Shown piece after piece: positions 1 through 9,629 of a stretch of DNA of 63,020 nucleotides. The stretch lies in contig NZ_WOEZ01000064.1 in assembly GCF_013177735.1 (NCBI RefSeq), positions 1-63,020 of the forward strand, in the 5' to 3' direction. Made by a program: the position numbers and the translations under genes. The notes under the pieces were generated by a model. That model was not told the origin of the DNA and did not search any database. It was given only the letters and a program-made list of their open reading frames with translations. This DNA comes from Paraburkholderia elongata (lineage in GTDB: Bacteria; Pseudomonadota; Gammaproteobacteria; Burkholderiales; Burkholderiaceae). Every line of letters begins with the position of its first letter. Positions within the stretch are counted from its first letter, which is position 1.

Positions 1-176
1 ACGTTCATCTGCCGACCACTGACGGACGCGACCTGATCCTGTCTCGCTACACCCAGCCAGAACCAGAGCACCGCCTGCTGCTTGACCATTTGCGCCTGAC
101 CTTGCCCGCACAGCCACCGCCGAAAATTACGGCCCGGCCATCGCCAGTGGCCGCTACCAAAACGTACGCCCTGTAG
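1..176 (+). pseudogene. C-terminal tail of a transposase, cut by the window edge
   Basis: Frame 3 (from base 3) is open from the window edge to a TAG at 174-176. It reads VHLPTTDGRDLILSRYTQPE and continues to a proline-rich end (LPAQPPPKI). The TTDGR..L.L.RYTQPE....LL pattern resembles the C-terminus of IS4-superfamily transposases of the IS1634 type. This is recognition from memory and no search was run. Whether the element is whole cannot be seen, because the rest lies outside the window. No terminal inverted repeat could be identified in the 95 bases between this stop and the DUF799 gene. Confidence 0.5.
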
Positions 177-271
177 TGAAGACTGTTGATATGCACGTCA
201 TTTAAAATCAATGACTTGGCATCAGCCGAGGCCGCGAATAGCGAAAGTTGGGCTAACCCGACCCAAAAACC

Positions 272-955
272 ATGATGCGCATTCATTCCTTACTTCGTAC
301 GGCCGTTGCTGCCGTGGTGGTGGCCGCACTGGCCGCTTGTGCGCCGGTCAAGACGGCGCAAAAACATGCCGACTACACTGCGTTCCGCGCTCAGGCGCCG
401 CACTCGATCCTGGTGGTGCCGGTGGTCAACGAAAGCGTCGACGTGAGCGCGCCGGACTTCTTCCTGTCGACCATCTCGCGTCCGATCGCCGAGCGCGGCT
501 ACTACGTGTTCCCGGTCAATCTGACCAAGAAGGTCATGGCCGATGATGGCCTGTCCGACGCCAACATGGTTCACTCGAACGATCCGACCGCGCTCGGTAA
601 GATGTTCGGTGCCGATGCGATCATGTACATCCGCATCAAGCATTGGGAATCGAAATACGTGGTGCTGAAAACCACTACGACGGTCGAGCTCGACTACTCG
701 CTGAAGAGCGGCACCACCGGCGAGGAGTTGTGGAAGAACCATGAGGTGCTGAATTATTCGCCGCAGGTGAATTCGAGCGGCGGCTTGATCGGCGTGTTGA
801 TTTCGGCGGCGGTCGCTGCGGCAATCGAAAAGGCGAAGCCGGACTATATTCCGCTCGCCCGTCAGGCGAATTTTAACGCGGTGGGTGTGTACGGCACAGG
901 TTTGCCGGCGGGACCGTACGACAAGGCTTATGGTTCAGATACAGCGGCATTCTGA
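272..955 (+). CDS. DUF799 (GNA1162-type) outer-membrane lipoprotein
   Basis: This is a 227-residue lipoprotein. An N-terminal hydrophobic stretch ends in a lipobox (AALAAC), so the mature protein should begin at Cys23 and be lipidated. The body matches the DUF799/GNA1162 family (motifs ILVVPVVNES, FGADAIMYI, GEELW). The glycine/alanine segment GGLIGVLISAAVAAAI is also typical of that family. The family is known from the Neisseria antigen GNA1162 and is usually encoded as the third gene after a CsgG-like protein and a DUF4810 lipoprotein. It is thought to act in a CsgG-like outer-membrane assembly. Here neither partner precedes it, and a transposase end lies about 95 bases upstream. Translation may start at either of two adjacent ATGs (272 or 275). 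An intrinsic terminator follows at 975-1006. Confidence 0.85.
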   Translation: MMRIHSLLRTAVAAVVVAALAACAPVKTAQKHADYTAFRAQAPHSILVVPVVNESVDVSAPDFFLSTISRPIAERGYYVFPVNLTKKVMADDGLSDANMVHSNDPTALGKMFGADAIMYIRIKHWESKYVVLKTTTTVELDYSLKSGTTGEELWKNHEVLNYSPQVNSSGGLIGVLISAAVAAAIEKAKPDYIPLARQANFNAVGVYGTGLPAGPYDKAYGSDTAAF

Positions 956-974
956 TGCGCTGACGTGAGGCGAT

Positions 975-1006
975 AAAAAAGGGCGACCTGCGGGTCGCCC
1001 TTTTTT
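975..1006. terminator. Bidirectional Rho-independent terminator
   Basis: The stem GGGCGACC/GGTCGCCC with a four-base loop (981-1000) is flanked by A6 on the left and T6 on the right, so it can stop transcription from both sides. It sits between the convergent DUF799 gene and cadA. Confidence 0.9.
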
Positions 1007-1033
1007 CATGCGTCGTTGTTCCGCGAATGCGCG

Positions 1034-3589
1034 CTATTTGCGCAACAGCCGCAAGCCGTTCGCCACCACCAGCAGGCTCGCGCCCACATCGGCGAATACG
1101 GCCATCCACATCGTGCCCAGGCCCATCAACGTCAGCACGAGAAAGACGGACTTGATGCTCAATGCCAGCGCGATGTTCTGCACCAGCACCGAATGCGTTG
1201 CCTTCGACAGGCGGATGAACTGCGGAATCTTGCGCAGATCGTCGTCCATCAAGGCGACGTCGGCGGTTTCGATCGCGGTGTCGGTGCCCATCGCGCCCAT
1301 CGCAAAGCCGATGTCGGCGCGCGCCAATGCGGGGGCGTCGTTGATGCCGTCGCCGACCATGCCGACCGTCGTGCCTTCCTGCGACCACTGCGCTACCGCG
1401 TTCAGCTTGTCTTCGGGCAACTGATTGCCGCGTGCTTCGTCGATGCCGACTTGCTGCGCGATCGCGGCTGCCGTGTGCGGGTTGTCGCCGGTGAGCATGG
1501 CGGCACGCACGCCGAGGCGGTGCAAATCGGCGATGGCGGCGCGGCTCGTGTCCTTCACCGTATCGGCGACGGCGAACAAAGCGAGCACGCGTTCGGCATC
1601 CAGCAGCATCACGACGGTTTTGCCTTGCCCCTCGAGCGCGTCCAGCCGCGCTTCGAGCGACGCCGAGCAACGTCCGAGCTCTTCGACCAGCCGATGATTG
1701 CCGAGCCAATACGGCAAGCCGTCGATTTCGCCGCGCACGCCGCGGCCTGGCAGTGCCTCGAAGGCGTCGACTGTGAGGCTGGCGCTGGCGATGCCTTCGC
1801 TTTTCGCCGCTGCCGCGATCGCCATCGACACGGGATGATCCGAGCGACCCGCAAGGCTCGCCGCGAGTGTCCTGCTACGAACCACGTCGACGTCGGCGCG
1901 CATCTCAAACTCGGTTTGCACCGGCTTGCCGTGCGTGATCGTGCCGGTTTTGTCGAGCGCGAGCCAGCTCAGCTTGCGGCCCTGTTCAAGGTAGGCGCCG
2001 CCTTTGATCAGGATGCCCTTGCGCGCGGCAGCAGCGAGGCCGCTGACGATCGTCACCGGCGTCGAGATCACCAGCGCGCACGGACAAGCGATCACCAGCA
2101 TCACCAGCGCCTTGTAGACCCATTCGTGCCACTGTCCGCCGAACAGCAGCGGCGGCAACACCGCCACGGCGAGTGCAGCAGCGAACACGATCGGCGTATA
2201 GACGCGCGCGAACTGGTCGACGAAACGCTGGGTCGGCGCTTTGCTGCCTTGTGCTTCTTCGACCGCGTGAATGATGCGCGCGAGCGTCGTGTTGCTGGCT
2301 GCGGCCGTGACGCGATAGTCGAACGACCCGGCCTTGTTGATCGTGCCGGCGAACACCGCATCGCCCACGGTCTTGTCGACCGGCAGGCTTTCGCCGGTGA
2401 TCGGCGCCTGATCGACGCTCGAGCGGCCCGTGACGATTTCGCCGTCGAGCGCAATCCGCTCACCCGGCTTCACGCGCACCACTGCGCCGAGCGCGATCGA
2501 CTTGAGGTCCGTGGGCAGCCAGCTGCCGTTGGCTTGCTGCACGCTGGCCTGTTCGGGCGTAAGTTGCATCAGCCCATGGATGGCATTGCGGGCGCGGTCG
2601 AGCGACTTCGCTTCGATCAGTTCGGCAATCGTGAAGAGCACCATCACCATCGCGGCTTCCGGCCACTGCTGGAGGATCAGCGCGCCGGTCACCGCAATGC
2701 TCATCAGCGCGTTGATGTTCAGGTTGCCGTTGCGGATCGCGAGCCAGCCCTTTCTGTAGGTCGTGAGGCCGCAGGAGGCGATCGCGAGGAGCGCCAGACC
2801 CGCAGCCAGCCAGACAGGGGCGCCAAGCCAACCGGCGGCCTCTGAGCCCACCGCAACGATGCCTGCGAGCGCTAGCGGCCACCACGGCTTGGGCGGCGCT
2901 TGAGGAGCGGCTGCTGCGTCTGGGTTCGCGTCTGCCAACTCAGGCGTGAAGTCGAGCGAACGGATCGCGGCGAGGATCGAGTCGAGGGCGTCCGGTGCGT
3001 GGACAACGGTCAACACGCGCTGCATCAGGTTGAAGTCCATGCTGCGCACGGACGGCATGCGGCTGAATTTCTTGCGGATCAGCGCTTCTTCGGTCGGACA
3101 GTCCATCTGCATGATGCGGATTGCGGTGCGCAGGTCGCTGCCGACGGCTTCGGATTGCGGGAGTTTGATCGGCGTGGGCGCGACATGCGCCGTTCCGCAA
3201 CAGCCTGCCTCGGCATGGCGGTGGGCGTGCGCATGGCTATGGCCGTGCGCTTTGTGGTCATGGCCGCAGCTGTCGCCGTGAGCATGATCGGACTCGTGAG
3301 CGTGCGCTTTGGCCTCATGGTTGCAGCTTTCACCGTGCTCATGAGCGTGTTCGTGCTCCTGTTCCTGAGCGTGCGCTTCGTGGCTGTGGCCGCAGCTGTC
3401 GCCGTGTGCGTGAGCATGTTCATGATCCGGCCCCTGAGCACGCGCTTTGTGGTCGTGACCGCAGTTTTCGCCGTGCCCATGAACGTGAGCATTTTCATCG
3501 GCATGCGCGTGGGCATGCCCTTCGTGCCCGTGGGCAAAGGCTTTGGCTTGTTCCGGGCGGTCCGCTTCGGCGAGGTCGGCGTGAGGCAT
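1034..3589 (-). CDS. cadA: Heavy-metal (Zn/Cd/Pb) translocating P1B-type ATPase with a His/Cys-rich N-terminal repeat domain
   Basis: This 851-residue membrane pump exports Zn2+, Cd2+ or Pb2+ from the cytoplasm at the cost of ATP. The hallmark motifs are all present: TGES (398-401), the metal-selective CPC (502-504), DKTGT with phosphorylated Asp546, and GDGINDAP (746 on). A metal-binding HMA-like domain lies around residues 150-220 and carries MDCPTEE instead of the usual CxxC. Residues 19-131 form a long His-rich extension with four G[ED][NS]C[GN]H units beginning at residues 40, 63, 86 and 105, followed by CCG at 130-132. The length is greater than the roughly 700-750 residues usual for the family, and the extension accounts for the difference. 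The gene is divergent from the MerR-type regulator at 3671 and should be driven by the operator-promoter at 3619-3649. The exact metal preference cannot be decided from sequence. Confidence 0.95.
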   Translation of the reverse strand: MPHADLAEADRPEQAKAFAHGHEGHAHAHADENAHVHGHGENCGHDHKARAQGPDHEHAHAHGDSCGHSHEAHAQEQEHEHAHEHGESCNHEAKAHAHESDHAHGDSCGHDHKAHGHSHAHAHRHAEAGCCGTAHVAPTPIKLPQSEAVGSDLRTAIRIMQMDCPTEEALIRKKFSRMPSVRSMDFNLMQRVLTVVHAPDALDSILAAIRSLDFTPELADANPDAAAAPQAPPKPWWPLALAGIVAVGSEAAGWLGAPVWLAAGLALLAIASCGLTTYRKGWLAIRNGNLNINALMSIAVTGALILQQWPEAAMVMVLFTIAELIEAKSLDRARNAIHGLMQLTPEQASVQQANGSWLPTDLKSIALGAVVRVKPGERIALDGEIVTGRSSVDQAPITGESLPVDKTVGDAVFAGTINKAGSFDYRVTAAASNTTLARIIHAVEEAQGSKAPTQRFVDQFARVYTPIVFAAALAVAVLPPLLFGGQWHEWVYKALVMLVIACPCALVISTPVTIVSGLAAAARKGILIKGGAYLEQGRKLSWLALDKTGTITHGKPVQTEFEMRADVDVVRSRTLAASLAGRSDHPVSMAIAAAAKSEGIASASLTVDAFEALPGRGVRGEIDGLPYWLGNHRLVEELGRCSASLEARLDALEGQGKTVVMLLDAERVLALFAVADTVKDTSRAAIADLHRLGVRAAMLTGDNPHTAAAIAQQVGIDEARGNQLPEDKLNAVAQWSQEGTTVGMVGDGINDAPALARADIGFAMGAMGTDTAIETADVALMDDDLRKIPQFIRLSKATHSVLVQNIALALSIKSVFLVLTLMGLGTMWMAVFADVGASLLVVANGLRLLRK

Positions 3590-3618
3590 GGGTGGCTTCC
3601 TGGTTCGATTTGTGGTCT

Positions 3619-3649
3619 AGTAAACACCTTGAAGCCACTACAAGGTCAA
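3619..3649 (-). promoter_or_regulatory. CadR/MerR-type operator and cadA promoter
   Basis: On the minus strand the -35 TTGACC (3644-3649) and the -10 TTTACT (3619-3624) are separated by 19 bases, the over-long spacer typical of MerR-activated promoters. The spacer carries an inverted repeat, ACCTTG-N9-CAAGGT (3626-3646). This resembles known cadR/zntR operators. The site lies between the divergent cadA and cadR genes. Confidence 0.85.
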
Positions 3650-3670
3650 GGCCGCAATCCGGGAGGGTCC

Positions 3671-4102
3671 ATGAAAATTGGCGAACTGGCGAAAATCGCC
3701 CATTGCACGACCGAAACCATCCGTTTCTACGAAAAAGAGGGCCTGTTGCCCGAAGCGGAGCGCACCGAGGCCAATTACCGCAGCTATACGGCGAGGCACG
3801 TCGAACGCCTGCGCTTCATTCGCAATTGCCGTGCGCTCGATATGACCCACGACGAAATCCGCGCGTTGCTGCGTCTGACGGACGCACCGGCGGACGGCTG
3901 CGGCAGCATCAATGCCTTGATCGATGAGCACATTGCGCACGTCGACACGCGTATCGACGAATTGAAGCAACTGAAAGCACAACTGACCACGCTGCGCGAG
4001 CAATGCCACGGCGAACAGGCCGTTGAGGACTGCGGCATCGTCCAGGGCCTCAACGAGATGGACGTGAGCGCAACGCGGGTGCGGCATACGCATTTGGGTT
4101 GA
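3671..4102 (+). CDS. cadR: MerR-family heavy-metal responsive regulator (CadR/PbrR type)
   Basis: This 143-residue protein has an N-terminal winged helix (MKIGELAKIAHCTTETIRFY) followed by a long dimerisation helix around residues 80-110. Cys77, Cys112 and Cys121 lie in the metal-sensing positions. P. putida CadR uses Cys77, Cys112 and Cys119, so the third cysteine is offset by two residues. The C-terminus ends in RHTHLG and may add ligands. The regulator is divergent from the cadA pump and should bind the 19-base-spacer promoter between them, twisting it into an active form when metal is bound. The frame is also open upstream across the His-rich part of cadA, but the start at 3671 fits the family, with GGGAGG six bases upstream. 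Confidence 0.93.
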   Translation: MKIGELAKIAHCTTETIRFYEKEGLLPEAERTEANYRSYTARHVERLRFIRNCRALDMTHDEIRALLRLTDAPADGCGSINALIDEHIAHVDTRIDELKQLKAQLTTLREQCHGEQAVEDCGIVQGLNEMDVSATRVRHTHLG

Positions 4103-4213
4103 AGGTCTCCGCCGGTACTGACGGCGCCGCCGACCATGGCAGTGACAGCATTCACGGCTGGGCCATTTATCCGGCCCGCCCAATAAACAATCGAATCCAG
4201 TTGGAGAATCAAC

Positions 4214-4414
4214 GTGTTTACCTGTAGAAACCAGCCCTGTGGCGAGCAGTGGGAGATGTCGGACGTAGTCATCAAGAATGAAGGGCAGGGACTCCTGTTC
4301 CGTTGCCCGATGTGCGGCGCGCGCAATTACGTCGAACGTTTCGACGGGGAAGATGGCTCGGTACTGTACGAGCAGATCGAAGGCCGTCCCGCCACCGGCC
4401 CCATGGCCGAATAG
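4214..4414 (+). CDS. Small zinc-ribbon-like hypothetical protein
   Basis: This 66-residue protein begins MFTCRNQPCGEQWEMSD. Two cysteine pairs (CRNQPC near residue 4 and CPMCGARN near residue 31) suggest a single zinc-ribbon fold. The acidic C-terminal half shows no further motif. A GGAG sits seven bases before the ATG. It lies alone between cadR and dbpA on the same strand. No function can be assigned from sequence; a small nucleic-acid or protein-binding zinc finger is plausible. Confidence 0.65.
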   Translation: MFTCRNQPCGEQWEMSDVVIKNEGQGLLFRCPMCGARNYVERFDGEDGSVLYEQIEGRPATGPMAE

Positions 4415-4458
4415 TCCCTGGCCTTTAGCCTCTTCAGTCGATAGCGAGCCATCACCCT

Positions 4459-5862
<1,404 letters not shown>

Positions 5863-6207
5863 TCGTCGGCTAATCGATTAACCAGTCGATTATTCGGCGG
5901 GTTACGGTCGACAACGGCTGCGATCGCGCGATCGCAGCCGTTCCACCCGCATCACATTACGTCATACCTCGGCTGTTTTACGCGCTCCCCGCGCGGCTAT
6001 ATTTCTCCCGCCAAACCCCCGATTTCATTGCTTTAGCCTGCCCCAGCGCGGCATTGCGCGAGCCATGACGTAAATGCATGCCGTGCATGACAAAGTTTCG
6101 ATTGTGACCGTTCTTTGGCTGATGCCTAATTCATCAAACCGGATGAGACCGCCGCGCTGTAAGCGGTCCGCGAATCCGCTGCCGGATGGAGAAAGGGAGA
6201 AAGCCTT
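5863..6207. other. 345-base intergenic region between dbpA and the aminotransferase gene
   Basis: No convincing gene is visible. It contains the 30-base perfect palindrome listed separately. Near the 3' end is a GC-rich stem (ACCGC/GCGGT around 6149-6168), followed by the GGGAGAAAG ribosome-binding region of the next gene. I could not match it to a known riboswitch. Confidence 0.6.
5913..5942. repeat. Perfect 30-base palindrome downstream of dbpA
   Basis: The left arm AACGGCTGCGATCGC is followed directly by its exact reverse complement GCGATCGCAGCCGTT, with no loop. It begins 50 bases after the dbpA stop. It could fold in RNA as the dbpA terminator, but no T-run follows. Two GCGATCGC octamers overlap in its centre. 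Confidence 0.8.
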
Positions 6208-7362
6208 ATGCAGAGCGCCATGCAAGCCCGCTCGAAACTGCCTGACGTAGGCACGACAATTTTTACCGTGATCGGCCAACTGGCCGCCCAACACGACGCG
6301 CTGAACCTGTCGCAAGGTGCGCCGAATTTCGCGCCCGACGCGAAACTGATCGACGGTGTCGCACAAGCCATGCGCGCCGGTCATAACCAGTACGCGCCGA
6401 TGGCCGGCATCTTCGCCCTGCGCGAAGCGCTCGCCAACAAGGTCGAGACGCTGTATGGCGTGCGCTACGACCCGTCGAGTGAAGTCACCGTGATCGCCAG
6501 CGCCAGCGAAGGCCTGTATTCGACGATCAGCGCGTTGGTGCATCCTGGCGACGAAGTGATTTACTTCGAGCCATCATTCGATAGCTACGGCCCGATCGTT
6601 CGCCTGCAAGGCGCGACGCCGATCCCGATCAAACTGTCGCTCGCCGATTTCCGCGTGAACTGGGATGAGGTCGCCGCCGCGATCACGCCGAAGACGCGCA
6701 TGATCATCATCAACACGCCGCACAACCCGACCGCGACCGTGTTCAGCGAGGCCGACATCGCGCGTCTGAAGGCCGTGACGCGCAACACGGATATCGTGAT
6801 TCTTTCCGACGAAGTCTATGAACACGTGGTGTTCGACGGCGCCAAACATCAGAGCATGGCCTGCGACTCCGAACTTGCGGAGCGTAGCGTGATCGTGTCG
6901 TCGTTCGGCAAGTCGTATCACGTGACCGGTTGGCGCGTCGGCTATTGCCTCGCGCCTGCCGCGCTCATGGACGAGATTCGCAAAGTCCATCAGTTCATGG
7001 TGTTTTCTGCCGATACACCGATGCAGTACGCGTTTGTCGATGCGCTGGCCAATCGCGAAAGCTATCTCGGTCTGTCCGCGTTCTATCAGAAGAAGCGCGA
7101 TCTGCTCGCCCATGCGTTGCGCGAGTCGCGCTTCGAATTGTTGCCGAGCGAAGGCAGCTTCTTCATGCTCGCGCGGTTTCGCGGTTTCTCCGAGGAAAGC
7201 GATAGCGATTTCGTGCTGCGCCTGATTCGCGATGCGCGTGTCGCGACGATCCCGTTGTCGGCGTTCTATACCGACAGCACGGATTCCGGTTTGATTCGCC
7301 TGAGCTTCTCGAAGGACGACGCGACCTTGATCGAAGGCGCGCGGCGTTTGTGCGAAATTTGA
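6208..7362 (+). CDS. PLP-dependent class I/II aminotransferase, methionine aminotransferase type (YbdL-like)
   Basis: This 384-residue fold-type I aminotransferase has the glycine-rich start LNLSQGAPNF, the cofactor-pocket motifs NTPHNPTATVFS and SDEVYEHVVFD, and the PLP-binding lysine in SSFGKSYHVTGWRVGY (Lys235). The opening and the SQG.PNF motif match E. coli YbdL, which prefers methionine with 2-oxo acid acceptors. Related proteins act on aromatic residues, kynurenine or glutamine, so the substrate is uncertain. A strong GGGAGAAAG ribosome-binding site precedes the ATG. An amino-acid-binding protein gene follows after 91 bases on the same strand and may supply a related substrate. Confidence 0.88.
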   Translation: MQSAMQARSKLPDVGTTIFTVIGQLAAQHDALNLSQGAPNFAPDAKLIDGVAQAMRAGHNQYAPMAGIFALREALANKVETLYGVRYDPSSEVTVIASASEGLYSTISALVHPGDEVIYFEPSFDSYGPIVRLQGATPIPIKLSLADFRVNWDEVAAAITPKTRMIIINTPHNPTATVFSEADIARLKAVTRNTDIVILSDEVYEHVVFDGAKHQSMACDSELAERSVIVSSFGKSYHVTGWRVGYCLAPAALMDEIRKVHQFMVFSADTPMQYAFVDALANRESYLGLSAFYQKKRDLLAHALRESRFELLPSEGSFFMLARFRGFSEESDSDFVLRLIRDARVATIPLSAFYTDSTDSGLIRLSFSKDDATLIEGARRLCEI

Positions 7363-7453
7363 TTGACCGGCTGCACGAAACAGCGGCATTTTGGCCGCAG
7401 TATGATCGTCGCGCGGTTGCTGTTACAACGAAACAAAGGGAAAGGGACCTGAT

Positions 7454-8248
7454 ATGAAGTTGCTCAAGCCGCTATGGGCGCTGACTTGCGCATTCGCAGC
7501 GATCGCCGCCTCGTCTGCCGCGATTGCCGCCGACACGTCGACGCTACGTTTCGGACTCGAGGCGCAGTATCCGCCGTTCGAATCGAAAGGGCCGAACGGT
7601 GACCTGCAAGGTCTCGACATCGACGTCGGCAATGCTGTCTGCGTCGCTGCGCATATGACGTGCAAATGGGTCGAGACCTCGTTCGACGGTTTGATTCCCG
7701 CGCTGCAGGGCCGCAAGTTCGACGCGATCAATTCGGCGATGAACGCCACCGAACAGCGCCGTCAGGCGATCGATTTCACGACCGTCGTGTATCGCGTGCC
7801 GACGCAACTGATCGCGAAGCGCGACAGCGGTTTGCTGCCGACGCCGGCATCGTTGAAGGGCAAACGCGTCGGCGTGTTGCAGGCGTCGATACAGGAAACC
7901 TTCGCGAAGACACATTGGGAACCGCTTGGCGTCACCGTCGTGCCGTATCAGGACCAGAACCAGGTGTATACCGATCTCGTGGCGGGCCGACTCGATGCGA
8001 CGCTCGTTCTCGCGCCGGCTGGACAGACGGGTTTTCTGTCGAAGCCTAACGGCAAGGACTACGCGTTCGTCGGTCAGCCGGTGCGCGATGACAAGATCCT
8101 CGGCAGCGGCATCGCGTATGGGATTCGCAAGGGCGACACCGCGCTGCGTGATCAGCTGAACGCAGCGATTGCGAAGGTCCAGGCAGACGGTACGGTGAAG
8201 ACGCTGGCGGCGAAGTATCTCGGCAATATCGACGTCTCGTCGAAGTAA
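7454..8248 (+). CDS. Periplasmic amino-acid-binding protein of an ABC transporter (family 3)
   Basis: This 264-residue protein has an N-terminal signal peptide cleaved after AIAA (about residue 26). It then shows the bilobed family-3 binding fold, with RFGLEAQYPPFESK, GLDIDVGNAVC, FDGLIPALQGRKFDAI and the C-terminal DGTVKTLAAKYLG. It resembles the lysine/arginine/ornithine and histidine binders (ArgT/HisJ). No permease or ATPase gene lies beside it, so it either works with a transporter encoded elsewhere or is an orphan receptor. A GGGAAAGGGA stretch upstream serves as ribosome-binding site. Confidence 0.9.
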   Translation: MKLLKPLWALTCAFAAIAASSAAIAADTSTLRFGLEAQYPPFESKGPNGDLQGLDIDVGNAVCVAAHMTCKWVETSFDGLIPALQGRKFDAINSAMNATEQRRQAIDFTTVVYRVPTQLIAKRDSGLLPTPASLKGKRVGVLQASIQETFAKTHWEPLGVTVVPYQDQNQVYTDLVAGRLDATLVLAPAGQTGFLSKPNGKDYAFVGQPVRDDKILGSGIAYGIRKGDTALRDQLNAAIAKVQADGTVKTLAAKYLGNIDVSSK

Positions 8249-8261
8249 CTTATTGACCGTA

Positions 8262-9629
8262 TTACTGCCCTTGCGCGGTGGGCGCCGCGTGACGATCGGC
8301 GCCGCGAAATTCGTTTTCGGCGTCGATCATGCGGCGCTTGAGCATCGGCACGTTGTTCACCACGCGCAAGCTGGTGCGCATGGCGCTCAACGCCATCCGT
8401 CCGACCACCGGCCGATGCAGCGCGCCGCGCGCATCGAACTGCTTGCGCGATTCCGCGACCGCGTGAAAGCCGTAGCGGCGCATCTCCTCCTCGTAACCCG
8501 CGACGGCGTCGTGACCCGACAGCTTGCCTTGTTGTGCATCGGCCAGACGCGCAGCAAGCAGCGCGGCATCGCGCAGTGCGGTGTTCGCACCGACGCCGCG
8601 GCCCGGCGTCATCAGATGCACCGCATCACCCAGGACCGTGACATTGGTGGTCGGCCATGCGTCGACGGGAACCGACGTGCGCACATCGACACTGAAAGCG
8701 GTGGACGGATCCGATGCGCGAATCAGGGCGCGTAGATTGGGATGCCAGCCATCGGTGATCTGCGTGGCGAGCGCGAGTAACGCGGCCTGTCCGAGCGGTT
8801 TGGGATCGGCCGGCAAGTTGCGCAATGCGCCCCAGACACCCCACATCAGATAGTCGCGCGTGTTGTCGTAGAGCAATCCCGGCCAGCGCGAGAGCAACTC
8901 GGCGTCGTTATTGCCGGTGCCTTCCTTCATTCCGTCGCCGTCCGCACGCCACGGAAATTCCATCACATGCACGATGCCGCCAAAGCCCTTCGGCGCGTTG
9001 ATCAGCGTGATGCCGTCGAGCACCTTGGGCGGCAGCAACGCGCGTGACGTTTCGTCCATGGGCACCTTTGCACCGACGCTGACGATGCCGGTGTTTTCCA
9101 GCCGCGCGTGTGGCAGCAATTGGCGGCGCACCTTCGAGCGCGCGCCGTCAGCACCGATCAGCAGATCCGCGGTCGCGTGGGTGCCGTCCGCGAAATGCGC
9201 GGTGACGTTGCCGTCGGCATGCTGTTCATACGACGTGAAAGTCTTGTCGAAATGCACGTGCGCTTCGAGGCCCGTGAGCAGCACTTGCCTGAGTGTCATT
9301 CGGCTGACCGATTTGCCGCCGCTCATCGATTCGTCTTCGAGCGGCACCGTGAGCAATTCGGTCATTCGTTCGGTCAGGATGTTGAAGTGGCCGGGCGTGC
9401 GTGCGCAGGTCGCCAGAAACGTCGCATAAAGTTCTGGTGGAAGGCATGCTTTCAGCGACGCCAGCCCGTGCGGATTGATACCGACGCGATAGCCCTGCAA
9501 ACCGCCCGCGCGCGTGCGGTCGCGTTCGTAGACATTCACATTGATGCCGGCGCGCTTCAATCCGTGCGCAAGACAGAGGCCACCCGTGCCGGCCCCGATC
9601 ACGATCACCTCCATGGGTTCACGATTCAT
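8262..9629 (-). CDS. FAD-dependent monooxygenase (PHBH/UbiH fold)
   Basis: This enzyme of 455 residues belongs to the class A flavoprotein monooxygenases, which hydroxylate small aromatic or related substrates with NAD(P)H and O2. The N-terminal Rossmann motif VIVIGAGTGGLCLAHGLKRAG binds FAD. DLLIGADGARSKVR is the second dinucleotide-contact motif, and NVTVLGDAVHLMTPGRGVGAN is the GD motif of the FAD pocket. I place the start at 9629 (MNREPMEV) because its ATG overlaps the PadR stop by four bases. An internal Met five codons later is possible, and the frame stays open upstream inside padR. The substrate is unknown. Control by the co-transcribed PadR protein suggests response to a phenolic or xenobiotic compound. 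Confidence 0.88.
   Translation of the reverse strand: MNREPMEVIVIGAGTGGLCLAHGLKRAGINVNVYERDRTRAGGLQGYRVGINPHGLASLKACLPPELYATFLATCARTPGHFNILTERMTELLTVPLEDESMSGGKSVSRMTLRQVLLTGLEAHVHFDKTFTSYEQHADGNVTAHFADGTHATADLLIGADGARSKVRRQLLPHARLENTGIVSVGAKVPMDETSRALLPPKVLDGITLINAPKGFGGIVHVMEFPWRADGDGMKEGTGNNDAELLSRWPGLLYDNTRDYLMWGVWGALRNLPADPKPLGQAALLALATQITDGWHPNLRALIRASDPSTAFSVDVRTSVPVDAWPTTNVTVLGDAVHLMTPGRGVGANTALRDAALLAARLADAQQGKLSGHDAVAGYEEEMRRYGFHAVAESRKQFDARGALHRPVVGRMALSAMRTSLRVVNNVPMLKRRMIDAENEFRGADRHAAPTAQGQ

Noticed and set aside
1016..2845. 609-residue open frame antisense to cadA
   Set aside because: It has biased Arg/His/Ala composition and no motifs, and it overlaps the clear P-type ATPase. 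GC-rich shadow frame.
2900..3670. Long open frame running into cadR from upstream
   Set aside because: It is the reverse complement of the CadA His-rich repeats; cadR has its own start with a ribosome-binding site at 3671.
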